A stretch of DNA of 64,000 nucleotides from Frigoribacterium sp. CFBP 13712 (GCF_014842255.1 NZ_JACYVH010000005.1:62023-126022); one strand, 5' to 3'; counted from the first letter of the stretch, positions 8,356 through 17,602 are shown. A program made the numbers and translations. The notes: a model not told the origin generated them from the sequence alone.

Positions 8356-9801
8356 CTACTCCGGCCGCCGCGCCGCGGGCTCCGTCTTCTCCGCGCGCAC
8401 CGCGGGCTCGTTCTGCCGCGCCCCCGCGGGCCACGCCTCGGGCCCCGCCGACCCGGCCGGGTACGTGTCGAGCTCGACGTCGCCCGCGTTCCACGCCGCG
8501 ATCACCGGGTCGACGATGCGCCAGCACTGCTCCGCCGTGTCGCCGCGCACCGACAGGGTCGGGTCGTCGTCGAGGATCCCGCTCAGCACCTCGCCGTAGG
8601 CCGTCAGATCCGAACTGCCGAACTCCGCGTGCAGCGCCGCCCGACCGAGGTCGTACGCGTCACCCGGGCCGTTGACGTTCAGCTCGAGCGACATCTCGTC
8701 GGGGCTGATGGCGATGCGGAGGCGGTCGGGCGTGCCACCGCCGACGAACTCGGCGGGGACGTGCGCGGGCGGGCGGAACGTGATCACGATCTCGCGCCTC
8801 CTCGAGGCCAGCGCCTTGCCCGACCGGAGCAGGATCGGCACCCCGGCCCAGCGCCAGTTCGCCACCTCGACCACGACCTCCGCCAGCGTCTCGGTCTCGA
8901 GCGAGGGGTCGACGCCCTCCTCCGAGGCGTAGGCCGGCAGCTCGCGCCCGTCGACCGTGCCCGCCTCGTACCGCGCACGCCGGCTGTTCGCCACCGGATC
9001 GCCCTCCCACAGCCGCGTCGCCCGCAGCACCAGGCCCTTCTCGTCGCGCAGATCGGCCGCCGTCAACGTCGCCGGGGCGTTCATCGTCAGCACCGCCATC
9101 ACCTGCAGCAGGTGACTCTGGATCATGTCGACCAGCGCCCCCGCGTGGTCGTAGTAGCGGGCCCGGTTCTCGAGACCGAGCTCCTCGTCGTAGACGATCT
9201 CGATGCTCTCGACGTGCGTGTTGTTCAGCATCGGCTCGATCAGCCGGTTCGCGAAGCGCAGCCCGAGCAGGTTCAGCACCGTCGACCGTCCCAGGAAGTG
9301 GTCGACCCGGTGCACCTGGTCTTCGGGCACCAGCGCCAGCACCTCGCGGTTCAGCTTCTCGGCCGTCGCCAGGTCGGTGCCGAACGGCTTCTCGAGCGCC
9401 AGCGCCGTGCCCTCGGGCAGGTCGAGCTCGGCCAGGGCCGCGCAGCACTTCGCGGTGATCGCGGGCGGCAGAGCGAAGTAGATCGAAGGAGGCGCGGTGC
9501 ACTCGCCGAGGAGCGCCCGCATCTGCTCGGCATCGGTCACGTCGACCGTCCGGTAGATCGTCGACTCGAGCAGCGCCTCGACCGCCGGGCCCGACGCCTC
9601 GACGCTCTCGAACGCCTCGGCGACGTGCGCGCGCCACGCGCTCTCGTCGAACTCCTCGGTGCCGGCGCCGACCAGCTGCACCCGCCGCTCGGACTCGTGC
9701 GTCAGCAGCCCGCCCAGGCCGGGCATCAGGAGGCGCGCAGCGAGATCACCGCTCGCGCCGAGGATCAACAGGGTCGCGGACTCGGTCGGCGCGTTCGTCA
9801 T
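8356..9801 (-). CDS. zwf: Glucose-6-phosphate dehydrogenase family protein
   Basis: 481 residues. N-terminal cofactor motif GASGDLAAR, then ALEKPFGTDL (EKPFG signature) and the active-site HRVDHFLGRSTVLN with the catalytic His (usual form RIDHYLGK). It oxidises glucose 6-phosphate to 6-phosphogluconolactone with NADP, the entry to the pentose phosphate pathway. It stands alone rather than in the usual tkt-tal-zwf-pgl cluster and departs slightly from the consensus active site, so it may be a secondary paralogue. Start at ATG 9801 with TAGCGT 6 nt upstream, leaderless. Confidence 0.85.
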   Translation of the reverse strand: MTNAPTESATLLILGASGDLAARLLMPGLGGLLTHESERRVQLVGAGTEEFDESAWRAHVAEAFESVEASGPAVEALLESTIYRTVDVTDAEQMRALLGECTAPPSIYFALPPAITAKCCAALAELDLPEGTALALEKPFGTDLATAEKLNREVLALVPEDQVHRVDHFLGRSTVLNLLGLRFANRLIEPMLNNTHVESIEIVYDEELGLENRARYYDHAGALVDMIQSHLLQVMAVLTMNAPATLTAADLRDEKGLVLRATRLWEGDPVANSRRARYEAGTVDGRELPAYASEEGVDPSLETETLAEVVVEVANWRWAGVPILLRSGKALASRRREIVITFRPPAHVPAEFVGGGTPDRLRIAISPDEMSLELNVNGPGDAYDLGRAALHAEFGSSDLTAYGEVLSGILDDDPTLSVRGDTAEQCWRIVDPVIAAWNAGDVELDTYPAGSAGPEAWPAGARQNEPAVRAEKTEPAARRPE

Positions 9802-9807
9802 GCCTGC

Positions 9808-9813
9808 ACGCTA
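9808..9813 (-). promoter_or_regulatory. -10 box of leaderless zwf promoter
   Basis: TAGCGT on the minus strand, 6 nt before the ATG, so transcription probably begins at the start codon. Confidence 0.6.
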
Positions 9814-9859
9814 GTCGGGAGGTGCGCTCGGCGCCCTCGCGCGCCTCCTCGTGCAGCCT

Positions 9860-10031
9860 GACACCCCGTTCTCGGCGCTGCACCCGCATTCATCGGGGTG
9901 TTGCGCGGGAAAAGGGGTGTTCGGCGAGGAGCGCGCGGCCGCCGACGCGGGCCGACCGCCGCGCTGCACCCCGTTTCCGGCGCTGCACCCGCATCTATCG
10001 GGGTGTCGCGCGGCGAAGGGGGTGTTCGGCG
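9860..10031. repeat. Two direct copies of a ~67-bp hairpin repeat
   Basis: Copies at about 9860-9926 and 9964-10031. Each carries CACCCCGTT..CGGCGCTGCACCCGCAT then TCGGGGTGT and AAGGGG-GTGTTCGGCG, so each can fold on its CACCCC/GGGGTG arms. It fills the gap between two minus-strand genes; no coding sequence is seen. Confidence 0.75.
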
Positions 10032-10056
10032 CGGGGCGCGCGGGGCGCAGCGCGCG

Positions 10057-10731
10057 TCAGCGCTTGCGCGTGGGGCGGAGCGAGAGCGACTCGACGGTGG
10101 CCCCGTGCGGCAGATCGACCACCAGGCGGACGGCGTCGGCGACCGACTGGGGCTCGAGGTAGAGCGCGGCGTCGTACTCGCCGCCCTCCTTCTCGACGAG
10201 CTCGTGCTGCATGTCGGTGTCGACCCTCCCGGGGTGGACCGAGCTGACCCGCACGCCGTTCGGACGCTCCTCCTCGCGCAGCGAGTCGGTCAGCGCCCGC
10301 AGAGCGAACTTGCTCGCCGCGTAGGTGCTGCCGCCGGGGCCGGCGGTCAGACCCGAGCCGCTGTTGATCGTGACGACCGTGCCCTGCGCGGTGCGCAGCG
10401 CCGGCAGCAGCTGCCGGGTCAGGTCGGCCACGGCGAAGACGTTGACCTCGAAGACGCGGCGCCAGTCGTCGAGGGCGGTACGCTCGACCTCGGCGCCGCC
10501 GATCACACCGGCCGCGTGCACGACCACGTCGAGCGACTCGAGGGTCGGCGCCTCGAATGAGTCGCCCGCGAGGTCGGCGACCCAGGCGGTCGCGGACGGG
10601 AGCGACTCGACGATCGCTGCCACCGCCTCCTGCGAGCGGCCGTGCACGATCACGTGATGGTCGCGCCCGAGCTCACGGGCGACGACGAGCCCGATGCCGC
10701 GGGTCGATCCGGTGACGAGAGCGGTCTTCAC
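10057..10731 (-). CDS. SDR-family oxidoreductase
   Basis: 224 residues. TGSTRGIG (residues 8-15) binds NAD(P), HAAG replaces NNAG, a Ser lies in the INSGSG strand and the catalytic YAASK follows. A compact classical SDR; the substrate is unknown. It starts at GTG 10731 with GGAGG about 10 nt upstream. Distinct from the SDR at 1112. Confidence 0.85.
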   Translation of the reverse strand: MKTALVTGSTRGIGLVVARELGRDHHVIVHGRSQEAVAAIVESLPSATAWVADLAGDSFEAPTLESLDVVVHAAGVIGGAEVERTALDDWRRVFEVNVFAVADLTRQLLPALRTAQGTVVTINSGSGLTAGPGGSTYAASKFALRALTDSLREEERPNGVRVSSVHPGRVDTDMQHELVEKEGGEYDAALYLEPQSVADAVRLVVDLPHGATVESLSLRPTRKR

Positions 10732-10786
10732 GTGCGTGTGCCTCCAGGAGGGCGATGCGGTTCGGGGCGATGCGGGTCGGGTCTGC

Positions 10787-11233
10787 TCAGGTGCGGATGA
10801 CGGGGATCTGCCCGGTCAGCATCGGCATCTCGCGATCGCTGAGCAGCCAGTGCTCGTCGGTCGCGGTCACCAGGAACGCGAGCGGCCCGGGTCGGCACAC
10901 GACGATCGCGCCGTGGTCTTGATGCTGCAGCACCTGATCGAGCGCGCCTCCGAGATCGCGGTCGTCTTCGGATCCGCGCGACGTCACGACGGCGCATCGG
11001 CTCTCGGCGCCCATCGCCTGCAGCAGTCGCCGCATGCCCTCGGGGTCGCTGCGGTCGGGGCCCACCGGGTGCTTGGCGTTCATGTCGACCCAGTCGGCCG
11101 ACTCGAGCACGGCGGCGAGACGCTCGTCGGCCTCGTCGGCGGCGACCTGGGCGAGGTCGTGGACGGTGCCGCGCTGGTCGGGTGCGGCGAACGCCTCGAG
11201 TGCGTCGATCACGGTCTGGGGGAGCGAGGCCAC
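10787..11233 (-). CDS. Hypothetical protein
   Basis: 148 residues, soluble, with an N-terminal helical half and a C-terminal strand-rich half (AIVVCRPGPLAFLVTATDEHWLL). No family is recognised. GTG 11233 is supported by AAGGAG 6 nt upstream. It is 55 bp upstream of the SDR gene on the same strand and may be co-transcribed. Confidence 0.6.
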   Translation of the reverse strand: MASLPQTVIDALEAFAAPDQRGTVHDLAQVAADEADERLAAVLESADWVDMNAKHPVGPDRSDPEGMRRLLQAMGAESRCAVVTSRGSEDDRDLGGALDQVLQHQDHGAIVVCRPGPLAFLVTATDEHWLLSDREMPMLTGQIPVIRT

Positions 11234-11326
11234 AGGGTCTCCTTCAGTTCTGGTCGTCCATCATCCCATCCACAGCCGCCGGACGTTTCAGCCGACGGGG
11301 GGAGGTTCTGCTGCGAAGATGACGGG

Positions 11327-12223
11327 GTGAACTCGTCTGCCACCCCCCGCCCCGCCCTCGGGCTGCTCCTCGACGTCGACGGGCCGATCGCCAGCCCGAT
11401 CACCCGCAGCATCGCGATCCCCGCCATCACGCGCGATCTCGTCGCCCTGGCCAAGGCCGGCATCCCGCTCGTGTTCAACACGGGCCGCTCCGACGCGTTC
11501 ATCCGCGACGAGGTCGTCGTGCCGCTGATGGCAGCCGGTCTGCCCCGCGGCGCCCGCGTGCACGGCGTCTGCGAGAAGGGCGCCTCGTGGTTCTCGATCG
11601 GCCCCGAGCACGGCCCCGACGGCATGAGCGAGGTCGTCGTCGACGAGTCGCTCGCCATGCCCGCCGACTTCTCGGCCGAGATGGACTCCCTGGTCGCCGC
11701 CGAGTTCGCCGACCTCGTCTTCTTCGACCGCACCAAGCGCGCCATGGTCTCGATCGAGCAGCTCACCTCGGTCTCGTCGGCCGCCTACCTCGCGCGCCAG
11801 GCCGATCTCGACCGCAAGGCGATGGAGGCGCTGGTCGCCCGGGGCTTCGGCGTCCGCCGTCTCGACGACGTCCGCCCCGACGCCGACGGCGCCGTGCAGT
11901 GGCGCATCGACCCGACCATCATCTCGACCGACATCGAGTCCGTGCTGCTCGGCAAAGACCGGGGTGCCGAGCGCGCCCTCGAGCTGCTCGCCCTCGACGG
12001 CCCGCTGCCGATCAGCTGGCGCACCGTCGGCGACTCCCGCAGCGACTACGCCATGGCCGACTGGCTGCACGCCAACGGACACGACGTCGCCCACGTCGAC
12101 GTGCGCCCGGCCGACGGCGTGCCCGTGACCCCGTACCCGGTGCTGACGAGCGCCACCGACCTCATCCACGACGAGGCCGGGGCGGAGTTCCTGGCCGGCT
12201 GGGTCGGCGACCTGCGCGGCTGA
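11327..12223 (+). CDS. HAD-superfamily hydrolase
   Basis: 298 residues. HAD motif I is LLLDVDGPI (nucleophile Asp and general acid Asp), motif II FNTGRS, a Lys in CEKGAS or GKDRGAE, and motif IV VGDSRSDYAMA. The layout with a GKxxG segment resembles Cof/trehalose-phosphatase-like sugar phosphatases. The substrate is unknown. The start at GTG 11327 is the best fit in frame but has no clear Shine-Dalgarno. Divergent from the 10787-11233 gene. Confidence 0.8.
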   Translation: MNSSATPRPALGLLLDVDGPIASPITRSIAIPAITRDLVALAKAGIPLVFNTGRSDAFIRDEVVVPLMAAGLPRGARVHGVCEKGASWFSIGPEHGPDGMSEVVVDESLAMPADFSAEMDSLVAAEFADLVFFDRTKRAMVSIEQLTSVSSAAYLARQADLDRKAMEALVARGFGVRRLDDVRPDADGAVQWRIDPTIISTDIESVLLGKDRGAERALELLALDGPLPISWRTVGDSRSDYAMADWLHANGHDVAHVDVRPADGVPVTPYPVLTSATDLIHDEAGAEFLAGWVGDLRG

Positions 12224-12296
12224 CGCGACCCGCGACTGCGCGGCTGACGCGACCCGCGCCTCCTCGGCGAGCCGGCGGGTCAGCGGGGTCGGCGGG

Positions 12297-13910
12297 TCAG
12301 CGGGCGACGGTGTCGGTGACGCGCACGTCGTCGACCAGGCGGCGGATCGAGCCGTCGTCGCCGATCTCGACGAGCGCCCCGCCCCAGAACTGCAGGTCGG
12401 CGTCGGAGTCGAGCCTCCAGAGCGTGCGACCGCCGGAGAGATCGACACCGACCACGGTCGAGAACACGCGGTGACCGGCGATCGCGTCCGAGCTGTCGCT
12501 GCCGGCGACGTAGGCGACCGAGCGTGAGACGGCGACCACCGACGAGTCCGGGGGCACGTACGCCCGCATCCGCTCGGAGCCCGTCTCGGCGTCGAGCAGC
12601 AGCAGAGCCCGGTCGCCTGCGGGGTCGCCCAGCCCGGAGCCGCCCGCGCCCCGCCACGAGCGGGCGCTGAAGGTCTGCACGAACACGTCGTCGTCCCAGC
12701 GACCCGGGCGGGAGTCGCTGACGAGGGGGATGCCGCGGCTCTCACCCGTGCGCTCGACGACCCAGCGGTCGTCGCCCGTCTCGAGGTCGGCGCAGTGCAC
12801 GCCCGTCCGGTCGGAGAACGCGACGCAGCCGCCGGTCACGACGGGCAGCCGGTCCTGATCGAAGGGGCGCCGCCAGCGCTCCGTGCCGTCGGGCGACCAG
12901 GCGGACACCTCGGCCCGAGAGTCCATGCCGCGCCCGAAGTCGACGACGAACACCGTGTCGCCGACCCCGTACGCCTGGGCCGAGGGCGACAGATCGTCGG
13001 CCCACGATCGCTCGTCGCCGGTCGCGCCGTCGATCACGGTGCCGGTGCCGCCGCTCACGACGAGCAGACCGTCGTCGAGCAGCACCGACGAGCTGATGTC
13101 CCCGGTCTGCTCGTCCGACCAGACCGGGGTGCCGAGGTCGTCGCGGCGGTAGAGCAGGGTGCGGGGGCCGCTCTGCGAGCCGAGGAGGGCCTCGGCCGCG
13201 GCGCCCGCGAGGGGGTCGTCCGAGTAGCCGTAGACGGGTGCCGGCGAGACGGAGACGAGCACGAGCCCGTCGTCGGCGGCCTCGACGATCGGCGTCGCGT
13301 CATCCGAGGTGGTGACGTCGGCGAGGGCGCCGGTCGCGAGATCGACGCGCGCGTAGCCCGAGGCGCCCCGCCCGTAGCCGTAGAGACCGGTCGTGCTGAC
13401 GATCGCGTCGCCCCGTGCCTCGTCGACGAACGCCGCGAGCGTGCCGCCGCCCCCGCTGATCTCGGACACGTCGACCGACCAGCGCACCGTGCCGGCCAGC
13501 GGGTCGAGGCGCACGAGCCGTTCGGAGCGGCCGCGCTCGTCGTAGCAGCCGGTCTCGGTGTAGGCCAGCTGCGACGAGGTCGACACGAGCACGTCGGCGC
13601 CGACGGAGGCGAGCACCGAGTAGGTGAGGCAGCCGTCGGAGACCTCGGGCAGACCGAGCGCCGCGGTCGTCAGTCGCCACGGGCCGGGAGTCGGGCGGTG
13701 CCGCAGCTCGTCGACCACGAGCCCGTCGATCGGCCCGCCCGACGCCCCGCCAGCGGGGTAGCCGGGCTGCGTGGCGAGACCGAGACCGATCACCGCGGCG
13801 GTCGCGACGACGAGCGCCGTGGCCGCGACGACGAGCCGGCGCCCGAAGGAGGCGCGGTGCCAGCGGGCGCGGAGGGCCCCGTCGACGCGACGGTCGCCCT
13901 GTCCGCCCAC
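12297..13910 (-). CDS. Membrane-anchored PQQ-like beta-propeller protein, paralogue A
   Basis: 537 residues: a basic N-terminus (RARWHRASFGRR), one transmembrane helix (about 25-47), then a long outside region of repeated Trp/Asp-Gly beta blades (for example GTVRWSVDVSE, GTERWRRPFD, GGRTLWRLDSD), the PQQ-like propeller pattern. It has no catalytic Cys pair or obvious quinone ligand, so a binding or scaffold role is more likely than dehydrogenase activity. GTG 13910 has AGGAGG 5 nt upstream; this Shine-Dalgarno is part of the widespread 14-mer motif. Paralogue of 14388-15908. Confidence 0.75.
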   Translation of the reverse strand: MGGQGDRRVDGALRARWHRASFGRRLVVAATALVVATAAVIGLGLATQPGYPAGGASGGPIDGLVVDELRHRPTPGPWRLTTAALGLPEVSDGCLTYSVLASVGADVLVSTSSQLAYTETGCYDERGRSERLVRLDPLAGTVRWSVDVSEISGGGGTLAAFVDEARGDAIVSTTGLYGYGRGASGYARVDLATGALADVTTSDDATPIVEAADDGLVLVSVSPAPVYGYSDDPLAGAAAEALLGSQSGPRTLLYRRDDLGTPVWSDEQTGDISSSVLLDDGLLVVSGGTGTVIDGATGDERSWADDLSPSAQAYGVGDTVFVVDFGRGMDSRAEVSAWSPDGTERWRRPFDQDRLPVVTGGCVAFSDRTGVHCADLETGDDRWVVERTGESRGIPLVSDSRPGRWDDDVFVQTFSARSWRGAGGSGLGDPAGDRALLLLDAETGSERMRAYVPPDSSVVAVSRSVAYVAGSDSSDAIAGHRVFSTVVGVDLSGGRTLWRLDSDADLQFWGGALVEIGDDGSIRRLVDDVRVTDTVAR

Positions 13911-14084
13911 CCGCGCCTCCTCGGTGCCTCGTCGTCGTCGCCGTGCCGCTGCCGTGCGGCTCGGCCTTCAGCGTACGGGTGGGCGCCGGACGAGGAGGTG
14001 CGGGCTCGGCAGGCGGCGGGCGCACCGCAGGTAGGCTGGTCGCGCTTCGACCACCCGCACCGCGCCTCCTCGGAAGGACACGTC

Positions 14085-14291
14085 ATCGACGTCCTGATCA
14101 TCTCGATCCTCGCGGTCGCGGCCGTCGCGCTCATCGTCATGCAGGCGGTCTACCGCCGGCGGGTGCTGCGTCGACGCGAGGCCGCGGGGCAGACGGTGCT
14201 GGGCAAGGGTCCGTTCATCCTGCTCGGCGTGATGGCGGCGTTCTTCGTGTTCGCGGTGTTCGTGTTCCCGGCGCTCGTCCGCGCGAGCTAG
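14085..14291 (+). CDS. Small membrane protein with apparent ATC start
   Basis: About 68 residues with two hydrophobic helices (about 2-22 and 46-65) and a very basic loop (YRRRVLRRRE). A TAGGCT -10 box at 14034-14039 puts the transcript start near 14046, and GGAAGGA (14072-14078) is ideally placed for ATC at 14085. There is no ATG, GTG or TTG in frame between that promoter and the first helix, so an unusual start is likely; an earlier GTG in frame would lie upstream of the -10 box. No family recognised. Confidence 0.5.
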   Translation: MDVLIISILAVAAVALIVMQAVYRRRVLRRREAAGQTVLGKGPFILLGVMAAFFVFAVFVFPALVRAS

Positions 14292-14332
14292 CCTCCGCTG
14301 CGCTGAGGGCTGCCCGCACAGCGCCAGAAGAT

Positions 14333-14368
14333 GGACACGACGCCAGGTCTAAACCTGGCGCCGTGTCC
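14333..14368. terminator. Bidirectional hairpin between convergent genes
   Basis: A 16-bp stem with one mismatch and the 4-nt loop CTAA, containing GACACGACGCCAGGT. The element shares at least 20 identical bases with the hairpin at 40785-40816, so it is a dispersed repeat as well as a likely terminator. Confidence 0.7.
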
Positions 14369-14387
14369 ACAACCTGGCGCCGTGGCA

Positions 14388-15908
14388 TCAATGCGCGTCG
14401 GCGGTCGGCGGCACCACGTCGGCCTGCGTCCGCAACCCGTGCGCGACCCCGTCGGCGTCGACCGACACGAGCGCGCCCGCCCAGAAGTCGAGCGTGCCCC
14501 GCGACGGCGACCGCTGCTGCCAGAGCCGCCGCCCGTCGGAGAGGTCGAACGCCGTCACCATCGTCTGCGAGAAGTCCTGGCCGACGTAGGCGTTCGAGAA
14601 GCCGACGGTCCGCGCCAGACCGGCGAGATACGAGAGCGCCGGCACCTCGGCCGAGAAGGTCGTCTCGCCCGTGGCCGGAGACAGGCCGAGCAGGGTCGTC
14701 GGATGCATCCCTTCGAGATCGGCCGTGCCCGCCTCGGCAGAGCCCGCATTGACGACGATCGTGCCCCCGCCGACGACCTGCTGATACGCGTCGACCCGTG
14801 CCGCGTAGTCGTCGTCGAGGTCGAGCACCCGCTTCCACCGACTGGCGCCGTCGTCGGCCGACAGGCATTCGAGCGTCGCGGGCGCCTGGTCGAGCACGAT
14901 GCAGTCGTCGGTCACCGTCACCGTCTCGGTCAGTTCGAGCGGGGTCGACCAGACCAGCGCGCCCGACCGGTCGAGGGCCATGGCCTCGCGTTCGCCGGCA
15001 CGGGTCGTGACCGTGGCCACGAGCAGATCGCCCGAGACCCCGGCGTTCTCGATCGTCGCGGCGCCACCGGGCACGGGGTGCTGATCCCCGCTGGCGGCGT
15101 CGATCACCACCGGGCCGTCCGTGCTCTCGACGACCAGGTACGACCCGAGCAGCAGCGGGGTGTCGCTGGTGCCGACGACGCCGCTCCAGATCGCCGTGTC
15201 GGGGTCGTCAACGTCGACGAGGCGGTACGGGGTCGTCTCGCCGTCGCTGTACTCGAGGTCGAGGCCGCCGTCGGAGACGCGGTCGCGGGGCTGCAGTGCC
15301 ACGAGCATGCGCCCCGAGGCGATTCCGGACATCTGCTGGGCAGGCCCGGCCTCGTCGTCGGCCCCGATGACGTCGGCGAGCACGGCGCCGCTGTCGAGAT
15401 CGACCCGCACCGCGCGCGAGCTCGGCGCCGACTGCCCGACGACCGTGGCCAGCGGCCCCTCGTCGTCACGGAACATGTTCATGTACAGCCCGGACTCCCC
15501 GAGCCGAGAGGCGAGATCGACCACCCACCGGGCCTCGCCGGTCGCCGGGTCGACCCGGGCGAGCAGGGCGACCGAGCCGTCGCACCCGTCGTAGGCGGTC
15601 GCGGAACTCACGATCACGGCGTCGCCCCCGATCTCGCCGACCGGTCGCATCCCCCGGCAGCCCTCGGGCAGCGGTGTGCCGTGGATCGCCGCGAGATCGG
15701 TGCTCCACAGCTCGCCCTCCGGTGCGATCCGCAGGTCGCCGAGCAGCTCGTCGCCCTCCGACCACTCGGGGTAGACGGGCTGCGTGCCGACGCCGAGCGT
15801 CGTGACGACCGCGGTCGCGACGAGCAGGGCCGCGAACACCGTCGCGACGCGGCGCCCCGAGGAGGCGCGGTGCCAGCGACCCCGCAGCCAGCCCGTGTCA
15901 TTCCCCAT
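14388..15908 (-). CDS. Membrane-anchored PQQ-like beta-propeller protein, paralogue B
   Basis: 506 residues with the same architecture as 12297-13910: basic RGRWHRASSGRR, one membrane helix (about 22-42), the TQPxYP junction, then propeller-like blades and a matching C-terminal LDFWAGALV (LQFWGGALV in A). A tandem duplication followed by divergence is inferred. ATG 15908 has TACGAT 6 nt upstream, so it is leaderless and divergent from the permease. Role unknown; probably an extracytoplasmic binding protein. Confidence 0.75.
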   Translation of the reverse strand: MGNDTGWLRGRWHRASSGRRVATVFAALLVATAVVTTLGVGTQPVYPEWSEGDELLGDLRIAPEGELWSTDLAAIHGTPLPEGCRGMRPVGEIGGDAVIVSSATAYDGCDGSVALLARVDPATGEARWVVDLASRLGESGLYMNMFRDDEGPLATVVGQSAPSSRAVRVDLDSGAVLADVIGADDEAGPAQQMSGIASGRMLVALQPRDRVSDGGLDLEYSDGETTPYRLVDVDDPDTAIWSGVVGTSDTPLLLGSYLVVESTDGPVVIDAASGDQHPVPGGAATIENAGVSGDLLVATVTTRAGEREAMALDRSGALVWSTPLELTETVTVTDDCIVLDQAPATLECLSADDGASRWKRVLDLDDDYAARVDAYQQVVGGGTIVVNAGSAEAGTADLEGMHPTTLLGLSPATGETTFSAEVPALSYLAGLARTVGFSNAYVGQDFSQTMVTAFDLSDGRRLWQQRSPSRGTLDFWAGALVSVDADGVAHGLRTQADVVPPTADAH

Positions 15909-15914
15909 GGCGTC

Positions 15915-15920
15915 ATCGTA
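15915..15920 (-). promoter_or_regulatory. -10 box of leaderless propeller B promoter
   Basis: TACGAT on the minus strand, 6 nt before ATG 15908. Confidence 0.6.
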
Positions 15921-15943
15921 CGAGGGAAGGGCGCGCCTCCTTG

Positions 15944-15949
15944 TATGCT
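15944..15949 (+). promoter_or_regulatory. -10 box of the permease promoter
   Basis: TATGCT, giving a predicted start near 15956 and a short leader of about 43 nt with GAGGAG before the permease ATG. Confidence 0.55.
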
Positions 15950-15998
15950 GGCGCGTCGTCCCCAGGCGGGGGCCGGCACCGTCGAACGAGGAGACGAG

Positions 15999-17561
15999 AT
16001 GGCGAACCCCACGCCCACCCGCGGGCCCCGCAGCCTGTGGCGCACGAAGTCGGTCGAGTCGTCGATCGCCGACTCGAACATCGCCGAGAACGGCCTGAAG
16101 CGCACGCTCGGCACCTGGGATCTGACGCTCATGGGCGTCGCGGTGGCCGTCGGCGCGGGCATCTTCTCGGTCGGCGCGAACGCCGCCGCGAACTACGCGG
16201 GGCCGGCCGTCACGCTGTCGTTCATCCTCGCCGCGCTCACCTGCGGGCTCGCGATCATGTGCTACGCCGAGTTCGCTTCGACCATCCCGGTCGCCGGCAG
16301 CGCCTACACGTTCACCTACGCGACGATGGGCGAGTTCCTCGCCTGGATCATCGGGTGGGACCTCATCCTCGAGATGTTCACCGCCTCGGCCGTGCTCGCC
16401 AAGTACTGGGGCGTGTACCTCGCGTCGGCGTTCGAGACCTTCGGCATCGGCATCCCCGCGACCTTCATGCTGGGCGGCATCGAGGTCAGCTGGCCGGCGT
16501 TCCTGATCGTCGCCGTCTTCACCGCGCTGCTCGTCGCGGGCACGCAGCTGACCGCCCGCGTCGGCGCCGTGTTCACGATCATCAAGGTCGCGATCGTGCT
16601 CTTCGTGATCGTCGTCGGCTTCTTCTTCGTGCGCGCCGCGAACTACACGCCCTTCGTGCCCGCCGCCGAGCCGAGCGCGAACGGCGCCGGCGCGAGCGAC
16701 ACCTGGTCGCAGTCGATGTTCTCGTTCATGACCGGCGCGGCCCCCGCGCAGTACGGCGTCTTCGGGCTGCTCGCCGCGGCGTCGCTCGTCTTCTTCGCGT
16801 TCATCGGGTTCGACGTCGTCGCGACCAGCGCCGAAGAGGTCAAGAACCCGCAGAAGACGCTGCCCCGCGGCATCTTCCTCGGACTCGCCGTCGTGACCGT
16901 GCTCTACGTGCTCGTCTCGATCGTGCTGACCGGCATGGTGTCGTACCGCGACCTGGCCGGCGAAGAGGACCCTTCGCTCGCGACCGCGTTCCGCCTCGTG
17001 GGCGCCGACTGGGCCGCCGGTGTCATCTCGGTCGGCGCGCTCGCCGGTCTGACGACGGTCATCATGGTGCTGCTGCTCGGCCTGTCGCGCATCGTGTTCT
17101 CGATGAGCCGCGACGGCCTGCTGCCCCGCTGGCTCGCGAAGACGAGCCCGACCCGCAAGACCCCGGTGCGCATCCAGGTCATCGCCGGAACGGTCGTCGC
17201 GTTCGTCGCCGCGTTCACCGACGTGGGAGTGCTCGAGGAGATGATCAACATCGGCACCCTCTCGGCGTTCGTGCTGGTCAGCATCGGCGTGATCGTGCTG
17301 CGTCGCAAGCGCCCCGATCTGCCGCGGGCGTTCCGCGTGCCGCTGTCGCCGGTGCTGCCGATCCTGTCGGCCGCGCTCTGCGTGTGGCTGATGCTGAACC
17401 TGACGACGCTGACCTGGGCGCGGTTCGCGGCCTGGCTCGTGCTCGGCGTGATCGTGTACTTCGCGTACGGACGGCGGCACTCGCGGGTCGGTCGGGGCGA
17501 GGACGCATCGGCCGATGCCGGGGTCGGGACGTCGGCGGCGTCGGGGGTCGAGCGCCCGTAG
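15999..17561 (+). CDS. APC-superfamily amino-acid permease (CAT/YhdG type)
   Basis: 520 residues with about 12 hydrophobic helices. The first helix carries GVAVAVGAGIFSVG, the backbone-binding GxG(I)F motif of APC transporters, and helix 6 has FFAFIGFDVVATSAEEVKNPQK, the signature of the cationic amino-acid transporter branch. It probably imports amino acids by proton symport. ATG 15999 has GAGGAG about 6 nt upstream. It is divergent from propeller B, and a strong hairpin (17603-17642) follows. Confidence 0.88.
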   Translation: MANPTPTRGPRSLWRTKSVESSIADSNIAENGLKRTLGTWDLTLMGVAVAVGAGIFSVGANAAANYAGPAVTLSFILAALTCGLAIMCYAEFASTIPVAGSAYTFTYATMGEFLAWIIGWDLILEMFTASAVLAKYWGVYLASAFETFGIGIPATFMLGGIEVSWPAFLIVAVFTALLVAGTQLTARVGAVFTIIKVAIVLFVIVVGFFFVRAANYTPFVPAAEPSANGAGASDTWSQSMFSFMTGAAPAQYGVFGLLAAASLVFFAFIGFDVVATSAEEVKNPQKTLPRGIFLGLAVVTVLYVLVSIVLTGMVSYRDLAGEEDPSLATAFRLVGADWAAGVISVGALAGLTTVIMVLLLGLSRIVFSMSRDGLLPRWLAKTSPTRKTPVRIQVIAGTVVAFVAAFTDVGVLEEMINIGTLSAFVLVSIGVIVLRRKRPDLPRAFRVPLSPVLPILSAALCVWLMLNLTTLTWARFAAWLVLGVIVYFAYGRRHSRVGRGEDASADAGVGTSAASGVERP

Positions 17562-17602
17562 CGCCCTTAGCGGCGGGCCTCGACTGCGAGACCGTCGATT
17601 CT

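Noticed and set aside
8252-8527. N-terminal extension of the AAA ATPase
   Set aside because: It would run through the AT-rich operator and overlap the end of zwf; the ATPase aligns from ATG 8251.
12224-12296. Separate small gene between HAD hydrolase and propeller A
   Set aside because: Only 14-mer motif DNA; no start, ribosome site or coding pattern.
15909-17480. Minus-strand frame antisense to the amino-acid permease, joined to the propeller gene
   Set aside because: Shadow of the permease; the propeller protein starts at 15908 with its own -10 box.
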